Assembly (NCBI GenBank): GCA_028023455.1
Contig: JAQFVV010012972.1
Location: 295,971 to 359,970 of the forward strand
Length of the DNA: 64,000 bases
From: Epiperipatus broadwayi
Lineage: Eukaryota > Onychophora > Udeonychophora > Euonychophora > Peripatidae
Direction of reading: 5' to 3'
Position numbers and translations under genes: made by a program. Under the pieces are notes generated by a model, which was given only the letters and a program-made list of their open reading frames with translations, did not search any database and was not told the DNA's origin. Every line of letters begins with the position of its first letter. Positions within the stretch are counted from its first letter, which is position 1. Shown here in pieces: positions 48,882-59,681 of this stretch.

Positions 48882-49455
48882 TGCTATGTTCGGACTCTAA
48901 TTACATACAGTAACTTATTCTGTTTTTGCGAACATGTACTAGCATATATAGTTTAAAGAAAAGAACTCTCAGAGTAACAGTCAGGTTAAACTATTTAATA
49001 ACAATTTAGAAAAGGTTACAGAGTATAATTAGTCACAACGAATTATGGTAATCAAAAAGTATACAAAATTTTACATAAGTAATTTTACCGTACTTTTATC
49101 TGTGCCATTAGGCTTACTAATAAATAATAATATAGACCGAGTTGGCCTTTATAGTTGCCTAGATCCCTCCTTTGTACCTTCAGCGGGGATTCACTGGGTA
49201 AGAAAAGCCAGTCCAGGTCCTTCTTCTGATTTAGAGTGTCCGATCTTCAGTACCAGATATCTTTTATAGTTAGTTCCCCTTCCAGACTGTGAGCATAGGA
49301 TTCTGTGGACATTCTCCCCCATTGGTCATTTATATCCATAACTATTCCTATTGGTTTGCAGTGCTCCATGCTCAATCCGGTTTAAAATTCATGCTCGATC
49401 TGAACAAGTCTATACAACTTGTGTGCACGTGATTTGATTAGCGCAACACACAGCA
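48882..49455 (-). repeat. 5' LTR of the gypsy element
   Basis: 574 bp, same ends as the other LTR. Differences from it: one A/T, one T/C and one G/A substitution and an extra TTC. As 5' LTR on the minus strand it should hold the element's promoter; no TATA position could be fixed. Confidence 0.95.
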
Positions 49456-50868
49456 AAGATATATTAAGTATATTATATTAAGTTCTGTTTGGAGTTTTGA
49501 AGTATTTATATATTTATTATATATAATAGAATTTTTTTTTAAAAAAATATTATGGTAAATTTATACTGTTAAAATAATGTTAGAAATCAACTGCCAGAAT
49601 AAATTACTACATAGACAAAAATTGAGAGAAGATACAAACCAGTTTTCGGTGATGAAACGTGTGTGAATAAATAGAGACAATTGTTCGTGTGTGTATCAAT
49701 GAAATCAAACCTGTATTGTATTTGATGATAGATACCAAAGTTAGGAATACCAGATTAATCCTTATTAGAGAAAAGGTAAATTTATCGAAAATTTAAAAAT
49801 CAATTTCAATGCAGAAAAAAATAGCGTAAGCGGTGGACGCGTATAAGTAATACAAAAAAAAAAAGAAAATCTAAAGTCAAAAAAAAAAAATGTAAAAAGA
49901 TAAATTTACTTAATTGTTTCATTTATTTATAATGTATAGCTTTTAAAATAATTTAAATCTTAACAACTCTTGGGCTATTTGTAGATGACGTTAATATATA
50001 AATTTGTTAAGTGAATAAAAATGTTAAGTAGTACACAAACACGCTAATTTTAAGCACAACAGTTCGTTTATTACTCAATTAAAATTAATATTTTTTTGCT
50101 TTTTCAATGCATGAATCATTATTATTTCTTTTCAGCGCAACTCTAATATTTCATTTATTAACACGTCATAAAAAGTAATATTAATATATTAACATATCTG
50201 CTATTATTAAAAGTTGAATGTAATTGGAAAATTTAAATAAAGTTAAATTTTTCTAAGACATTCAATACTTAATATTAGACGATGGAAACAGTATTTATAA
50301 TACATAACTAAAACACTATCATAGCAAATCTTCAGGTAAACATTTATTTGTTTGAAAAGTTTATAATTCCAGTAGAGGGCGGGCTAAAAGAGAATCTTGA
50401 GATGAAAACAGGAACTCCATTTTTCTAATGTAAAAAAGTAAGTTTGCAGGTAACGTACTTCTAAAGGCCTACATATATTTCACGCATTAATTAATATCAG
50501 TTTATTTTGGATATTTAAAAATGTAAGTTAATAGTCCGTAGGAGAATGCATAATTGAATTAACAATATTGCTTTTTGTGAACAAATATTTGAATGTTGTA
50601 ATTAAACTAGTTTAAGTAATAACTGATGAGTTCGTAGCAGTAGCGTGTCTTCATTAGATGTCATGGGTAAGCGCAGCTCTAGTCAAAATTAATTTGTCTG
50701 TAGTAATTTATCGATTAAATTATAATCTTGTTAAAAAACAAAATCTAAAGTGTTTGAATAATTCACAAAGTTAGAATTATTATGACCGGACGATTACGTT
50801 ACAGCAGCGCCATTAGCAAACGTTATGTTTAAAAAATGAGTGATTTCAAGGTAATTTTTAAAAAAAAT

Positions 50869-50976
50869 ATTATGAATACGATGTAAATAAAAGATTTGAA
50901 TTAAATAAACTATATCGAAATTTGCTATCGTTTACTAATTTTTTATACTTCAAATATTTTATTTATATCGTATTCA
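50869..50976. repeat. short hairpin at the end of the right arm
   Basis: ATTATGAATACGATGTAAAT pairs with ATTTATATCGTATTCATAAT about 60 bases on. It begins exactly where homology to 27431-31790 ends and an 8.9-kb unmatched block starts. Confidence 0.7.
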
Positions 50977-51658
50977 TAATAAATTTTTAAAATTAACTTT
51001 ACTTCAAAAATTCATTTTTAAATAAGTATAAAGTTTGCTAATATTTAAAAAAATAATAATCGTAAAGTTTTAGAATAATTATGGACAAACGACGACGTCA
51101 CAACACCTGTAATCCCAAAGTAGCTTCAAAACTGAGAGATGGTTTAAAGTTTTTAGTGTTGTATTTTTATTGTTGTTATATATATAGAGAGAGTAATTTT
51201 ATTTACTGGATAAAAATAAGAATAAAATATGTAGAGATAAAATGTATATAAAGTGAAACAAAGAGTGATATTTAAATTAAAAAGTACAGTCTAAAAATTG
51301 GTAGAGATAAGGGTTTAAACTTTTAGTTAAAAGATAGCTGATATCCCAATAGGGAAAGCAATGTGACAGATACAAATTCTAGTATTGAAAGCTGATAACG
51401 AAATTACAGTAACTATCGTGTTAATAAAATTAAACAAATAAAAGAATGTTCTTTGTACTAAAATAGATTAATCCTATAGAAGTAATTGTTGAAATTAAAT
51501 GCGGATTTCACACGCCAAAAAATACATGTAAAAACTATATTCCAGAAAAGAAGAGATGCTAATGTGACTGTGAACGGGGGTGGGTAGGCTGTAAAAGAGC
51601 ATGCAGGAGATCCTTCTGCTGCTGTGCTTTTGACATCTTAACATACAGTTTTCTTCAG

Positions 51659-51799
51659 GTTACTGCTGGTTGGTTCTCATTACTTTCCCCGCAGCAAGAG
51701 CCAGGGTTGGTGGACTTCGATCTCGGCACCCGGAGGAAATCCAGCCAACTAGAAATAGATCTCACTGATCTTATATATGAGCTAAAGATCAGGGAATAA
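51659..51799 (+). CDS. candidate terminal coding exon
   Basis: An open frame runs with no stop from about 51560 to TAA at 51797-51799, without an ATG. Two acceptor-like sites precede it in the same phase: TTTTCTTCAG at 51649-51658 and TTACTTTCCCCGCAG ending at 51694. From the second site the exon would encode 34 residues starting QEPGLVDFDLG and ending DLIYELKIRE. The segment 51540-51790 is clearly less AT-rich than the flanks. No family is recognised and no partner exon was found, so this may be a repeat fragment. Confidence 0.22.
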   Translation, partial: VTAGWFSLLSPQQEPGLVDFDLGTRRKSSQLEIDLTDLIYELKIRE

Positions 51800-52795
51800 T
51801 ATAGTGAACTTATTCAGTATATAACTACAGATTTTGGGCCTGAATCATATTTTGTTGATACAGGAACTTATCATTATATTGGTGAAAGCAGGGTTTATTT
51901 ATCATTTATTTATTTGTGTTGATTTCATGATTAATTAAAGTCTATGCCAATTTCTTTCCATCTAAACTTTACAGTAAGCAATTTACTAAAACTACTTTTA
52001 TTCAGCATTATCATTTCTTCCTTTCTAGAGTTCATTGTTTTACTCTTGGAAGCCATTTCTTTTCTTTACTATAAGTGACTGATGTGTGCCCTAAGAATCT
52101 CAGCATCTTTTTATTAGCTATGCTAATTTACATAATTTGTCTTTAAAGTTCTTTATAAAATATGTTTTTTTTCTGGAGTAGTCTTTCTGTAGAAAAAATA
52201 CCAGTACTGTCAGTACGTTTTACATAGTTTTAATCAAATCTTTATTTTCACACAATTTTAAATATTTGTACCATCAGTACCCCTACCATATACTATCACC
52301 TAAAGTGTTTATTCATAACCTGATACAATATTCAATGTAGAATTTTGTTTATTGGATTATATATATTTCAATTTAAATATACAACTCATCTTACTTGCTT
52401 TTTTTACTTAATTCAAAATTGATATGTAAATAAACAATTACATTCTTTATTTTAAATTTAAAAGTGGTGATAGGGTGTTAAATCTTCCAACTGCTAAGGC
52501 AATTTTCATTTCATTTTTTACATTGCCAAATGTTGAAGAAATCCTGTCTGTCATCTTATGAAGGATTTTTTGAGTTAACAAATTTTTCATCTGTCTTAAA
52601 GCCATATGACTGTCTGGTCATTGTTAAATGTCATCTTGTTTAGATAAATTCCACTAATCCAATTTATGTTAAAATGCATAACATGTTTTTTTGAGGAAAC
52701 TTATGCACAGAAATATATATTTATTTAAGTAAACAATTATTGGTAATATTTTAAATTAATTGAATCATTAGTAAAGTTTAGAAGCACTGTTTACC

Positions 52796-52812
52796 ACAAT
52801 ATATATATATAT
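52796..52812. repeat. (TA)n microsatellite
   Basis: Short pure TA run. Confidence 0.7.
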
Positions 52813-52924
52813 CATTTATTATATTGCCACGTAATGACAAAAGCTAAATAATCTCTGCATGTTTAAATAAATGGGGAGAGAATCAGTCGTCTTCATAGGC
52901 AGTTTAAAAGGGCATTCATTTGAA

Positions 52925-53545
52925 ACACTCAGAAAATGGTTTTTATTTTTTCGTCACATTGTAGTAAATTAAAGGCAATACTAATACTCCTACTTACTTA
53001 TAGAAAATATTGAGAAAACTAAATACTATCTTAATGTATTTTTGATTCTGAGCACCTTTGTCAAAAACAACCATTTTATATAAAGTAGCCAAAAACAAAA
53101 ACAATATTATACATTTAAGTGGGAATGTTTCTAAGTGCATTACTACTGAAGGCTATTTGAGTCTGTTAATTTCTAAAAATGATTCATTATTTATACACTT
53201 TTATCTTTATATCAATGCAAACTATTTATTATTTAAGTTTAACATCATAAACAAATAAATACCGGTCTGTGTTCCAAAAATACGGTTGATTTTGTAGTAT
53301 TTATTTCAGTTTTATTCGTTATCATCATTTTTAAATATTGATTCACTATTTATAAAAAATCCTTTATTATTTATACACTTTCCTATCTTTTTATTAGTTC
53401 AAATTATTTATTCTTTTTTATATTTAACATCATGAACAAATAAATATATTTCTATGTTTATAAATACTGTTGATGTTTTAGCATTTATTTGAGCTTTATT
53501 CATTAACATCATTTTCAAGCATTTTTGACTGACTATAAGATGAAG
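52925..53545 (+). repeat. direct repeat copy B of a 570-600 bp unit
   Basis: Counterpart of 40695-41270 with the same anchors; both copies hold the repeated CATCATGAACAAATAAATA-type subunit. No credible frame. Confidence 0.7.
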
Positions 53546-54094
53546 ACCTTTGTAAACTTAATGAAGTTTCATTGATTCATAGCTTTTCTTTTGCACATCA
53601 TACCAGTAATCATTCTTACTTTCTCATCTTTTTTTTCATATGATCAATTTCAAGATCTTTTGCAACTATTAGAATCCAATTTCAAACATCAACTGTCCAT
53701 CTATTATCTAAATTTATTAACTATAAATTCAGCTCAGTTCCATTTGAGTGTTGTACATCTTTGGGTGACATTAGTAATAATTGTCTTCTGTCATTCATAT
53801 ATTTTGTGTTCAATCTTTTCTTACTACATCGAATATTCATTTTCATATTTTGATGAATAGTCTCAATTTTTTTATTGCTTTTGTGTTATGTGTTTAAGTT
53901 TTAGATCCATAAATAAGAAGTGATAAAACTCCTTAAAAATCTTTCTTTCAAATCCATAGGCATCCAAGTTTAATTGTGGGATAATTTTATCTCTTAATTA
54001 TCTGATCAAGTATGTATAACTAACATTTGAAAATTTATGTTTATCAATCATTATTTTTTTTCTGAGAAAATCTATTCAGCATTATTTTAATTTT

Positions 54095-54230
54095 TGGTGC
54101 TGATTTAGAATGTGCTCACAGCCATTATGAATTTTTAGAACTATCCAAAACCATCACTGGTACATCCAAGTGATAAATGACATCGAATAATCCACATGTG
54201 GTCCTAATATGACCATTTGATACAAAATCG
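54095..54230. repeat. diverged copy of the CCAAAACCA.CACTG repeat
   Basis: Shares TCCAAAACCATCACTGGTAC, a GACATCGAATAATCCACA-type segment and an ATTTAGAATGTGCTCAC-type segment with 56391-56575. No coding. Confidence 0.5.
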
Positions 54231-56385
54231 CAATTTAATCAATAATTAAAAAATTAAAGCACAAATTTCGTACCACTATGCTTGATGAAATCGTGATTAA
54301 AATATACAAAATAACAAAAATGGGAAGAATGAATGAATTTCCACATACTAAAAGCTTATAATTTCTAAAATATGAATTTAAAATACTTAAACAGAAAAAG
54401 GAAACAAAAATTAAAAATGGACACATATATTAATTAAAAAACCACATGTTCAATGAAGCTTATAATTTTGAAATAATAAAAGCTTATAAATTCTAAATAC
54501 AAATTTTATTAGAATATAGGCCTATAACCACATGTTGAAATAATGTAAATATTGAATAAATATAGAAACAACTGTCGAAGTACACCTAGACCTCACTTAA
54601 TGATTGGCTACTTAGCGATATTTCACAATAGCGATCATCATCAATTTGTATCTACTATTTTGATTTACAATCACTTATTCAACAACTTGGCAAAATGTTA
54701 TTATTTTAATGCAAAGTAAGCAATTTACAAACAGATTGCGATTAAAATAAGTGTTTATGAATAAACTTTCTACACGAACAGAGGGAGGGCACTATTACAT
54801 TACTAAAAATACACAGTAGTGTATTTATTAAATCCAACAATCGATTTATAGCAAATATAAAATAAAGTTAGCATATGTTTTAGAAAATTAGTAGTTAGAT
54901 TTTTTTTTTTTTTTTTAAATTAAGTTTAATTTTTTTTTTTCTAAAGTTGATTGATTTACGATACGCATTAAGTGTTTTATTACTCTGGTGTACAGTAATA
55001 AGTCTTTATGTTCAATTTATAATTAAGCATTGTTTTTTAATTTTAATAATTTCACATAAGTAATAAACATAAATGTACAGTATTATATACTGTAATACAA
55101 ATTTTAAAAAAATGCACTTCAGTATGGATTTTTTTTCCATTACGATGAAAAACTTTTGTGGAAGAATATAAAAACTCTTAAATTCAAATTTAGTTTCGCT
55201 TTCTCTTTTTTTTTTGTTCTGTACCTTTTAAATAGTGAAAATATGCATTTTTTTCCTAGTGATACTCTATTCGATTATTCCCAAGTTAGTGTAATTTTTT
55301 AGCTTTAGGAACTGACAAATTTTTTTCCCATAGATCCCCATTATAAATACGTGTTCTGTGTACAATATTCTTGCTTAACAATGATTTTTGGAGACCAATT
55401 GTCATTTGTAAGGGGGGGGGTAAAGCTGTATATTAAATCTACAATTACTAATAATAAATTACATTCTATCTTAATATTAGTCAAAAGAATAATTATCTAA
55501 AATAAAGAATATTAATTTTACAACTAATAAAAAATTAATAAATCCAATTTTTTTCTTATCAAAGTATGTAATTTTTTGTGCTTGATTTCTTACATGTCAT
55601 TATTTGCTGGTGGATGGATTAAAAAAAATCTAAATTAGAGAGAATTATTTATTAAACTTTTCGAAGATGCCAACATTATTTAATGACAGTGAAAAGATTA
55701 GTATTGATCTTATTTAAAATGTGATATCTTTTACATTTGAAATAATCAAATTTTTATTAAAATCTGTAAATATTTTTTTAAACATCTTTCCATATTTATT
55801 TGTTGTTGATAAAAGTGGCTTCAGTGTTAATAAATAGAAAATTATGTAAATAGATATATAGATTTATATCAATGTCAAGAGCCCATAAGAACCTTACATG
55901 GTCAAGTGTAGATTGGTTATCCACACCAAGAGATCAAATGCGACTAGTGCTAGTTTTTCTTATCTCATTTTTTTCTAACTACATGGAACAAAGGTGTGCA
56001 ACATCAGAGTTTTTCTCTGTTAAGAAAAATCCGATTAATTGTAAAATTAACATGCTTTAATTGATATGGTTATGGGCATATATTGTAATAAAATTAGTAT
56101 TTTAGTCGTAAACGTTTACTATTTCACAATTATAAACTTTGTTTGATCAGTTTTACATGTATTTCAACATGTTGTTATAGGCATATTTTGTAATGAAATT
56201 CATATTTTAGAAGTCGTAAGTTTTTAGTATTTCAAAATTATAAGCTTGTTTCAATCACACTTGTGCATTTTTGAATGATATTTTGCAGCCTTGAAAACAT
56301 ACTTCCTTCTCCCGACATATTTCGGCATTTTGCAGCATCATTGTAATAAAATTCATATTTTAATAGTTATAAGCTTTAAGTATTT
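54231..56385. other. AT-rich non-coding stretch with poly-T tracts
   Basis: Long T runs at 54899-54916 and 54931-54940 and a G run near 55413; nothing else recognised. Confidence 0.4.
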
Positions 56386-56390
56386 AGACT

Positions 56391-56575
56391 GCACTCATCA
56401 CCATGTTGAATTCTAATGATCGCCCAAAACCACCACTGACACATCCATGCAATCCCTTGTGGATTATTCTATGTCATTTATTGCTTTGGGGTGTTAGTGG
56501 CTTTGGATGGTCCTTAGAATTTAAAATGGAGTGGGCACTCTCTATATCAGCACCTAATTTTTATACATTTATTTT
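56391..56575. repeat. short foldback repeat
   Basis: GAATTCTAATGATCGCCCAA, then ACCACCACTGACACATCCAT, pair with the sequence running to AGAATTTAAAATGG at about 56530 (complementary TGTTAGTGGC, GGATGGTCC). It is related to 54095-54230. The open frame 56403-56624 is a by-product. Confidence 0.55.
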
Positions 56576-57599
56576 TTTCTCCATTCTTCTACTGTCATCT
56601 GATAATATTTGTAACATTTCCTGAAGGTCTGAAGCATTATTTGCAACTTAAATAACTTCTACATTTTTTCTCCTTTAACTTTTTATTTTTACTCCATAAA
56701 ATATTTGTGAACAAAAAAGTTTTTGAGATGTGAAATCATCTTATATACCTTCTTCAATATCAATTTTCCTAATATCATCAAATATTAAAATCATTGTTGT
56801 TGCATTTTGATAAATATTTTTCAGAATATAGCAATTTTTTTCTTTGTATCTTGATAATCTTAAATCTTTAATAGTGATGTAAATGTATAAAAAATGAAAT
56901 GCATTTTTATTACATACAAATCAATTTTTATTAACTGTGAATCAAAAACATAATGGCAACTCCTGGATTCTGGTTTTTCTACACTTTTGAAACTTTTTAA
57001 ATCTGTCTTTTATGTGCTTGTTTTATAGTTAAAGTTCATTTGAGACTAATTGTAATTATCTTGGTAAAGATTTTGTATAGGACTGATTAAAGGTTGACTT
57101 GTTTATCTTCTTTTTCATCTTTCTTAAGAGGTAATTAGTACATTTATATAGTCATTTCATATGTCTTTATCATTTAGATATTTAATAATTAACTTTGTCA
57201 AAAAAAATTTCTTTCATTACTCCTTTTGAAATATCCAAAATAACTGCATGATTTTCTGGAACTTTTTCCTAATAGATTTGTTTGGTATTTACATAATAAT
57301 CCTGCAACATGTTTTAGACTTGCTACACCTTCTCATACAACATTATAGTGATAACTTTCTAATCTTGTGATCTGACCAAATAATGTGTATATTTGTATTT
57401 TGTTCAATCTTAAAATGATAAATTCATCAAAATGGACCACGTGTATGATATTTTCACAAGATTTACAATGTTATTGGTAGGCTGAATACATATGTGAAAA
57501 GGCTTATCATGTCTAATACATGTTTCAGGACTTATACATAATAGAAATTGCATTGGATTAAGTCTAACAATACTAAAAAATATTAATTTCTAACAATAC

Positions 57600-58780
57600 T
57601 TGAAATATGAATTTCCCACAAAAAATATAAAATCTGACACGGAATATTAATTTCTAACAATATTAAAATTATAAATTTCACTCACAAATTAATGTTAAAA
57701 AGTAGATTTTTAACACTTCTCACAAAAAATATAAAATATGATGTTGAATATTAATTTGTAACAATACTGAAAATATAAATTTCACCAAAAAATTGATCTT
57801 AAAAAGTACATTTTTAAGAAGAGTAAAAATATTGATTTGCCGTACAAAAATATGCAATTCCCAAATATTACTTTAAATATAGACAAAACAATCACTAAAT
57901 TACAAAAATAAGCTAAAATATTACCAAAAACTCCTAAAATATACACATACAGTAACTTACCCTGTAATATATAACAGGAATTATCATAATGAAACAATTT
58001 GTCTGTTCTAATTTATTTTAAGTGGATCAACTTTTTTTGGCCAAAATGGTGACTAAAAGTAAAAATTTTCACCACAAAAATGGACATTTACTTAAGATAT
58101 GATTGTGCAGTTTTAACAATACAACTTTCACACAAAAAATATAAAATATGATTTAATATTTATTTCTAACAATACTGAAAATATAAATTTTACCAAAAAA
58201 TTGATATTAATAAAGTATATTTTTAAGAACAGTAAAAATATTGATTTGCCATACAAAAATATGTAAAATATGATGTACCATGACACAATTTCTAAACGTT
58301 AATCTAAATATGGACAGAACTATCACTAAATTACAATAATGCTCTAAAATATATCCAAATGGTATCTAGCATGTAATGTATAGCAGGAATTGTCATGATA
58401 AAACAATCATTTTGTCTGTTCTATTGTTTTTTAAGTGGATCAACTTTTTTGCCCAGAATAGAGACTTAAAGTAAAAGTTTTACCCTCTGAAAATGAACTT
58501 TTACTTAACACATGATGGTGCAGTATATCCCCTAAACAGAATTTTTTACAGAAATGCTAATAAGTAAATGTATTTTTTAAAATCAAACAAAACAAATAAA
58601 TAAAGCAATATAAATTAGAATACTTATTACTTGTCACGATAAACAATCAATTTGCCTGTTCTACTTTATTTTAAGTAGAAATTTTTTTATCCCCCAAAAT
58701 AGAGATTAAAAATACAATATTTATTTTTCCCAAAATGCACATTTATTTTGTGGCTCACATGAATATGATGGTAATCAGCA
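57600..58780. repeat. tandem repeat, units of about 410 bp
   Basis: Units begin near 57721 and 58131 (CACAAAAAATATAAAATATG), each containing AACAATACTGAAAATATAAA, AAAATATTGATTTGCC, TTTGTCTGTTCTA and AAGTGGATCAACTTTTTT. A third partial unit starts near 58620 and a short subrepeat lies at 57600-57660. No coding. Confidence 0.8.
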
Positions 58781-58782
58781 CT

Positions 58783-59207
58783 TCATAATTCAGCATTTTT
58801 GTAAGCCTTCCAACAGTTGGAATAAATTGTCAATCCCTCTTCCGCATTTTGTTTGATACCTTCCATAAGAGTTGCTGCTGTCATGATAAAACTTGCTGGG
58901 AAAAATTTATTCTCAGCATAATCATTCATTTGTTTATCAATTGAAGCAATAATGTTCCCCATAACAATTTTAAAATGATTTTTCTGGTCAAAAGCATTTA
59001 ATACATGTATATAAAAAACCCCTATGTTATCATCACAATGAGAATTTATTGGGATATAAACTTGAATTATTTGCATTTGGCATTTTCCATTGATTTGAAT
59101 AATTAATCTTGTCTCTGAACTTGATAGACTATCAATCTTCACAATGTTATTTTCCCACTGTTTATTTATAATCATTTTATTTGTAGTTTTAGTATTATGC
59201 CTTAATA
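58783..59207 (-). pseudogene. composite relic: LINE endonuclease fragment joined to Merlin-type transposase fragment
   Basis: Minus-strand frame, stop at 58783-58785. The upstream part (about 59200-58930; INKQWENNIVKIDSLSS, then VQVYIP-like IIQVYIPINSH and IVMGNI) resembles the endonuclease domain of LINE reverse-transcriptase proteins, where the motif would normally be VMGDFN; here the catalytic D and N are lost. The downstream part (MEGIKQNAEEGLTIYSNCWKAY) resembles the end of an ISXO2/Merlin-type DDE transposase, normally with a D where N stands in YSNCW. The two families lie in one frame without a visible boundary. The frame's apparent first 30 codons belong to the hAT element inserted at 59208. 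No working product is expected. Confidence 0.55.
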
Positions 59208-59681
59208 CAGGGGTGGGCAAATAGCGGCTCGAGGGCCACATGCGGCCCACTAAGTTTTTATGCGGCCCAGCAAGACAATCAGAAAAATTCACCTTGAACT
59301 GAATTTCCTTCCCATGTGTGACTGAAGATTTGCCTCGTATTTTTCACTAGGATGGCCACGTCAATAAACATGTGCAGTGCTTTTCCAGTTGATCTGGTTA
59401 ATTTTAATTTTGTCTTTGCATTAGCAAATATATACATTTCCAACTTTAATGAAACCATGAACCCTCCGAAAAAATGTAAAATCGGTGATGAATGTCGTGT
59501 GTTTAATGAAAAATGGACAAACATATATTTCTTTGGTAATACAGGGAATAAAGCAGTGTGTTTATTAGATCATGAAAAAAAGGTGCTGCCCTCTGCTAAC
59601 CTTCGCTTCCACAAAGTAGCCCTCGATGCGGCCCTCCGCCAACATCTGCGGCCCCCGAGCCAAAACAATTGCCCACCCCTG
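59208..59681 (+). mobile_element. hAT-type non-autonomous element with transposase remnant
   Basis: Terminal inverted repeats CAGGGGTGGGCAA and TTGCCCACCCCTG bound 474 bp; subterminal GGGCCACATGCGGCCC and CTGCGGCCCCCGAGCC extend the pairing. The 8-bp target repeat is CCTTAATA at 59200-59207 and CCTTAGTA at 59682-59689, one mismatch. The ends and TSD length fit the hAT superfamily. It interrupts the LINE/Merlin relic. Confidence 0.9.
59457..59600 (+). pseudogene. N-terminal fragment of a hAT transposase
   Basis: Inside the hAT element the frame 59352-59687 encodes MNPPKKCKIGDECRVFNEKW and then TNIYFF...NKAVCLLDHEKK. This is the start of the zinc-finger region found at the N-terminus of many hAT-derived proteins (FNEEW..KYFF, then VCL.C). 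Only the first Cys of the expected C-x2-C is kept (CLLD), and everything after it, including the catalytic core, is deleted. Confidence 0.6.

Larger units (their letters stand above)
43989..49455 (-). mobile_element. Ty3/gypsy LTR retrotransposon, full length, pol broken
   Basis: 5.5-kb element on the minus strand. LTRs of 571 and 574 bp begin TG and end CA; the 5-bp target repeat AAGAT is at 43984-43988 and 49456-49460. The internal order is gag with two CCHC knuckles, aspartic protease, reverse transcriptase, RNase H and integrase, the pol order of Ty3/gypsy. No envelope frame lies between integrase and the 3' LTR. The LTRs differ by three substitutions and one 3-bp indel, so insertion was recent. 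Yet pol has three in-frame stops (46870-46872, 46020-46022, 45840-45842) and a frameshift near 46260-46290, so this copy cannot make complete Pol by itself. It inserted at the right edge of a foldback element. Confidence 0.95.
41262..50877. repeat. right arm of the long inverted duplication (segment 4 counterpart), interrupted
   Basis: Bases 41262-43476 and 49460-50877 together are the inverted counterpart of 27431-31790. The gap is filled by a foldback element (43477-43987) and a Ty3/gypsy element (43989-49455). A private 36-bp tandem duplication occurs at 42894-42965. Confidence 0.9.

Noticed and set aside
44152-49269. Two near-identical short frames of 73-74 codons
   Set aside because: They are the same LTR sequence read twice.
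43477-49473. A single 6-kb composite transposon carrying both the foldback and the gypsy element
   Set aside because: Each unit has its own target duplication (14 bp and 5 bp), so they are two separate insertions.
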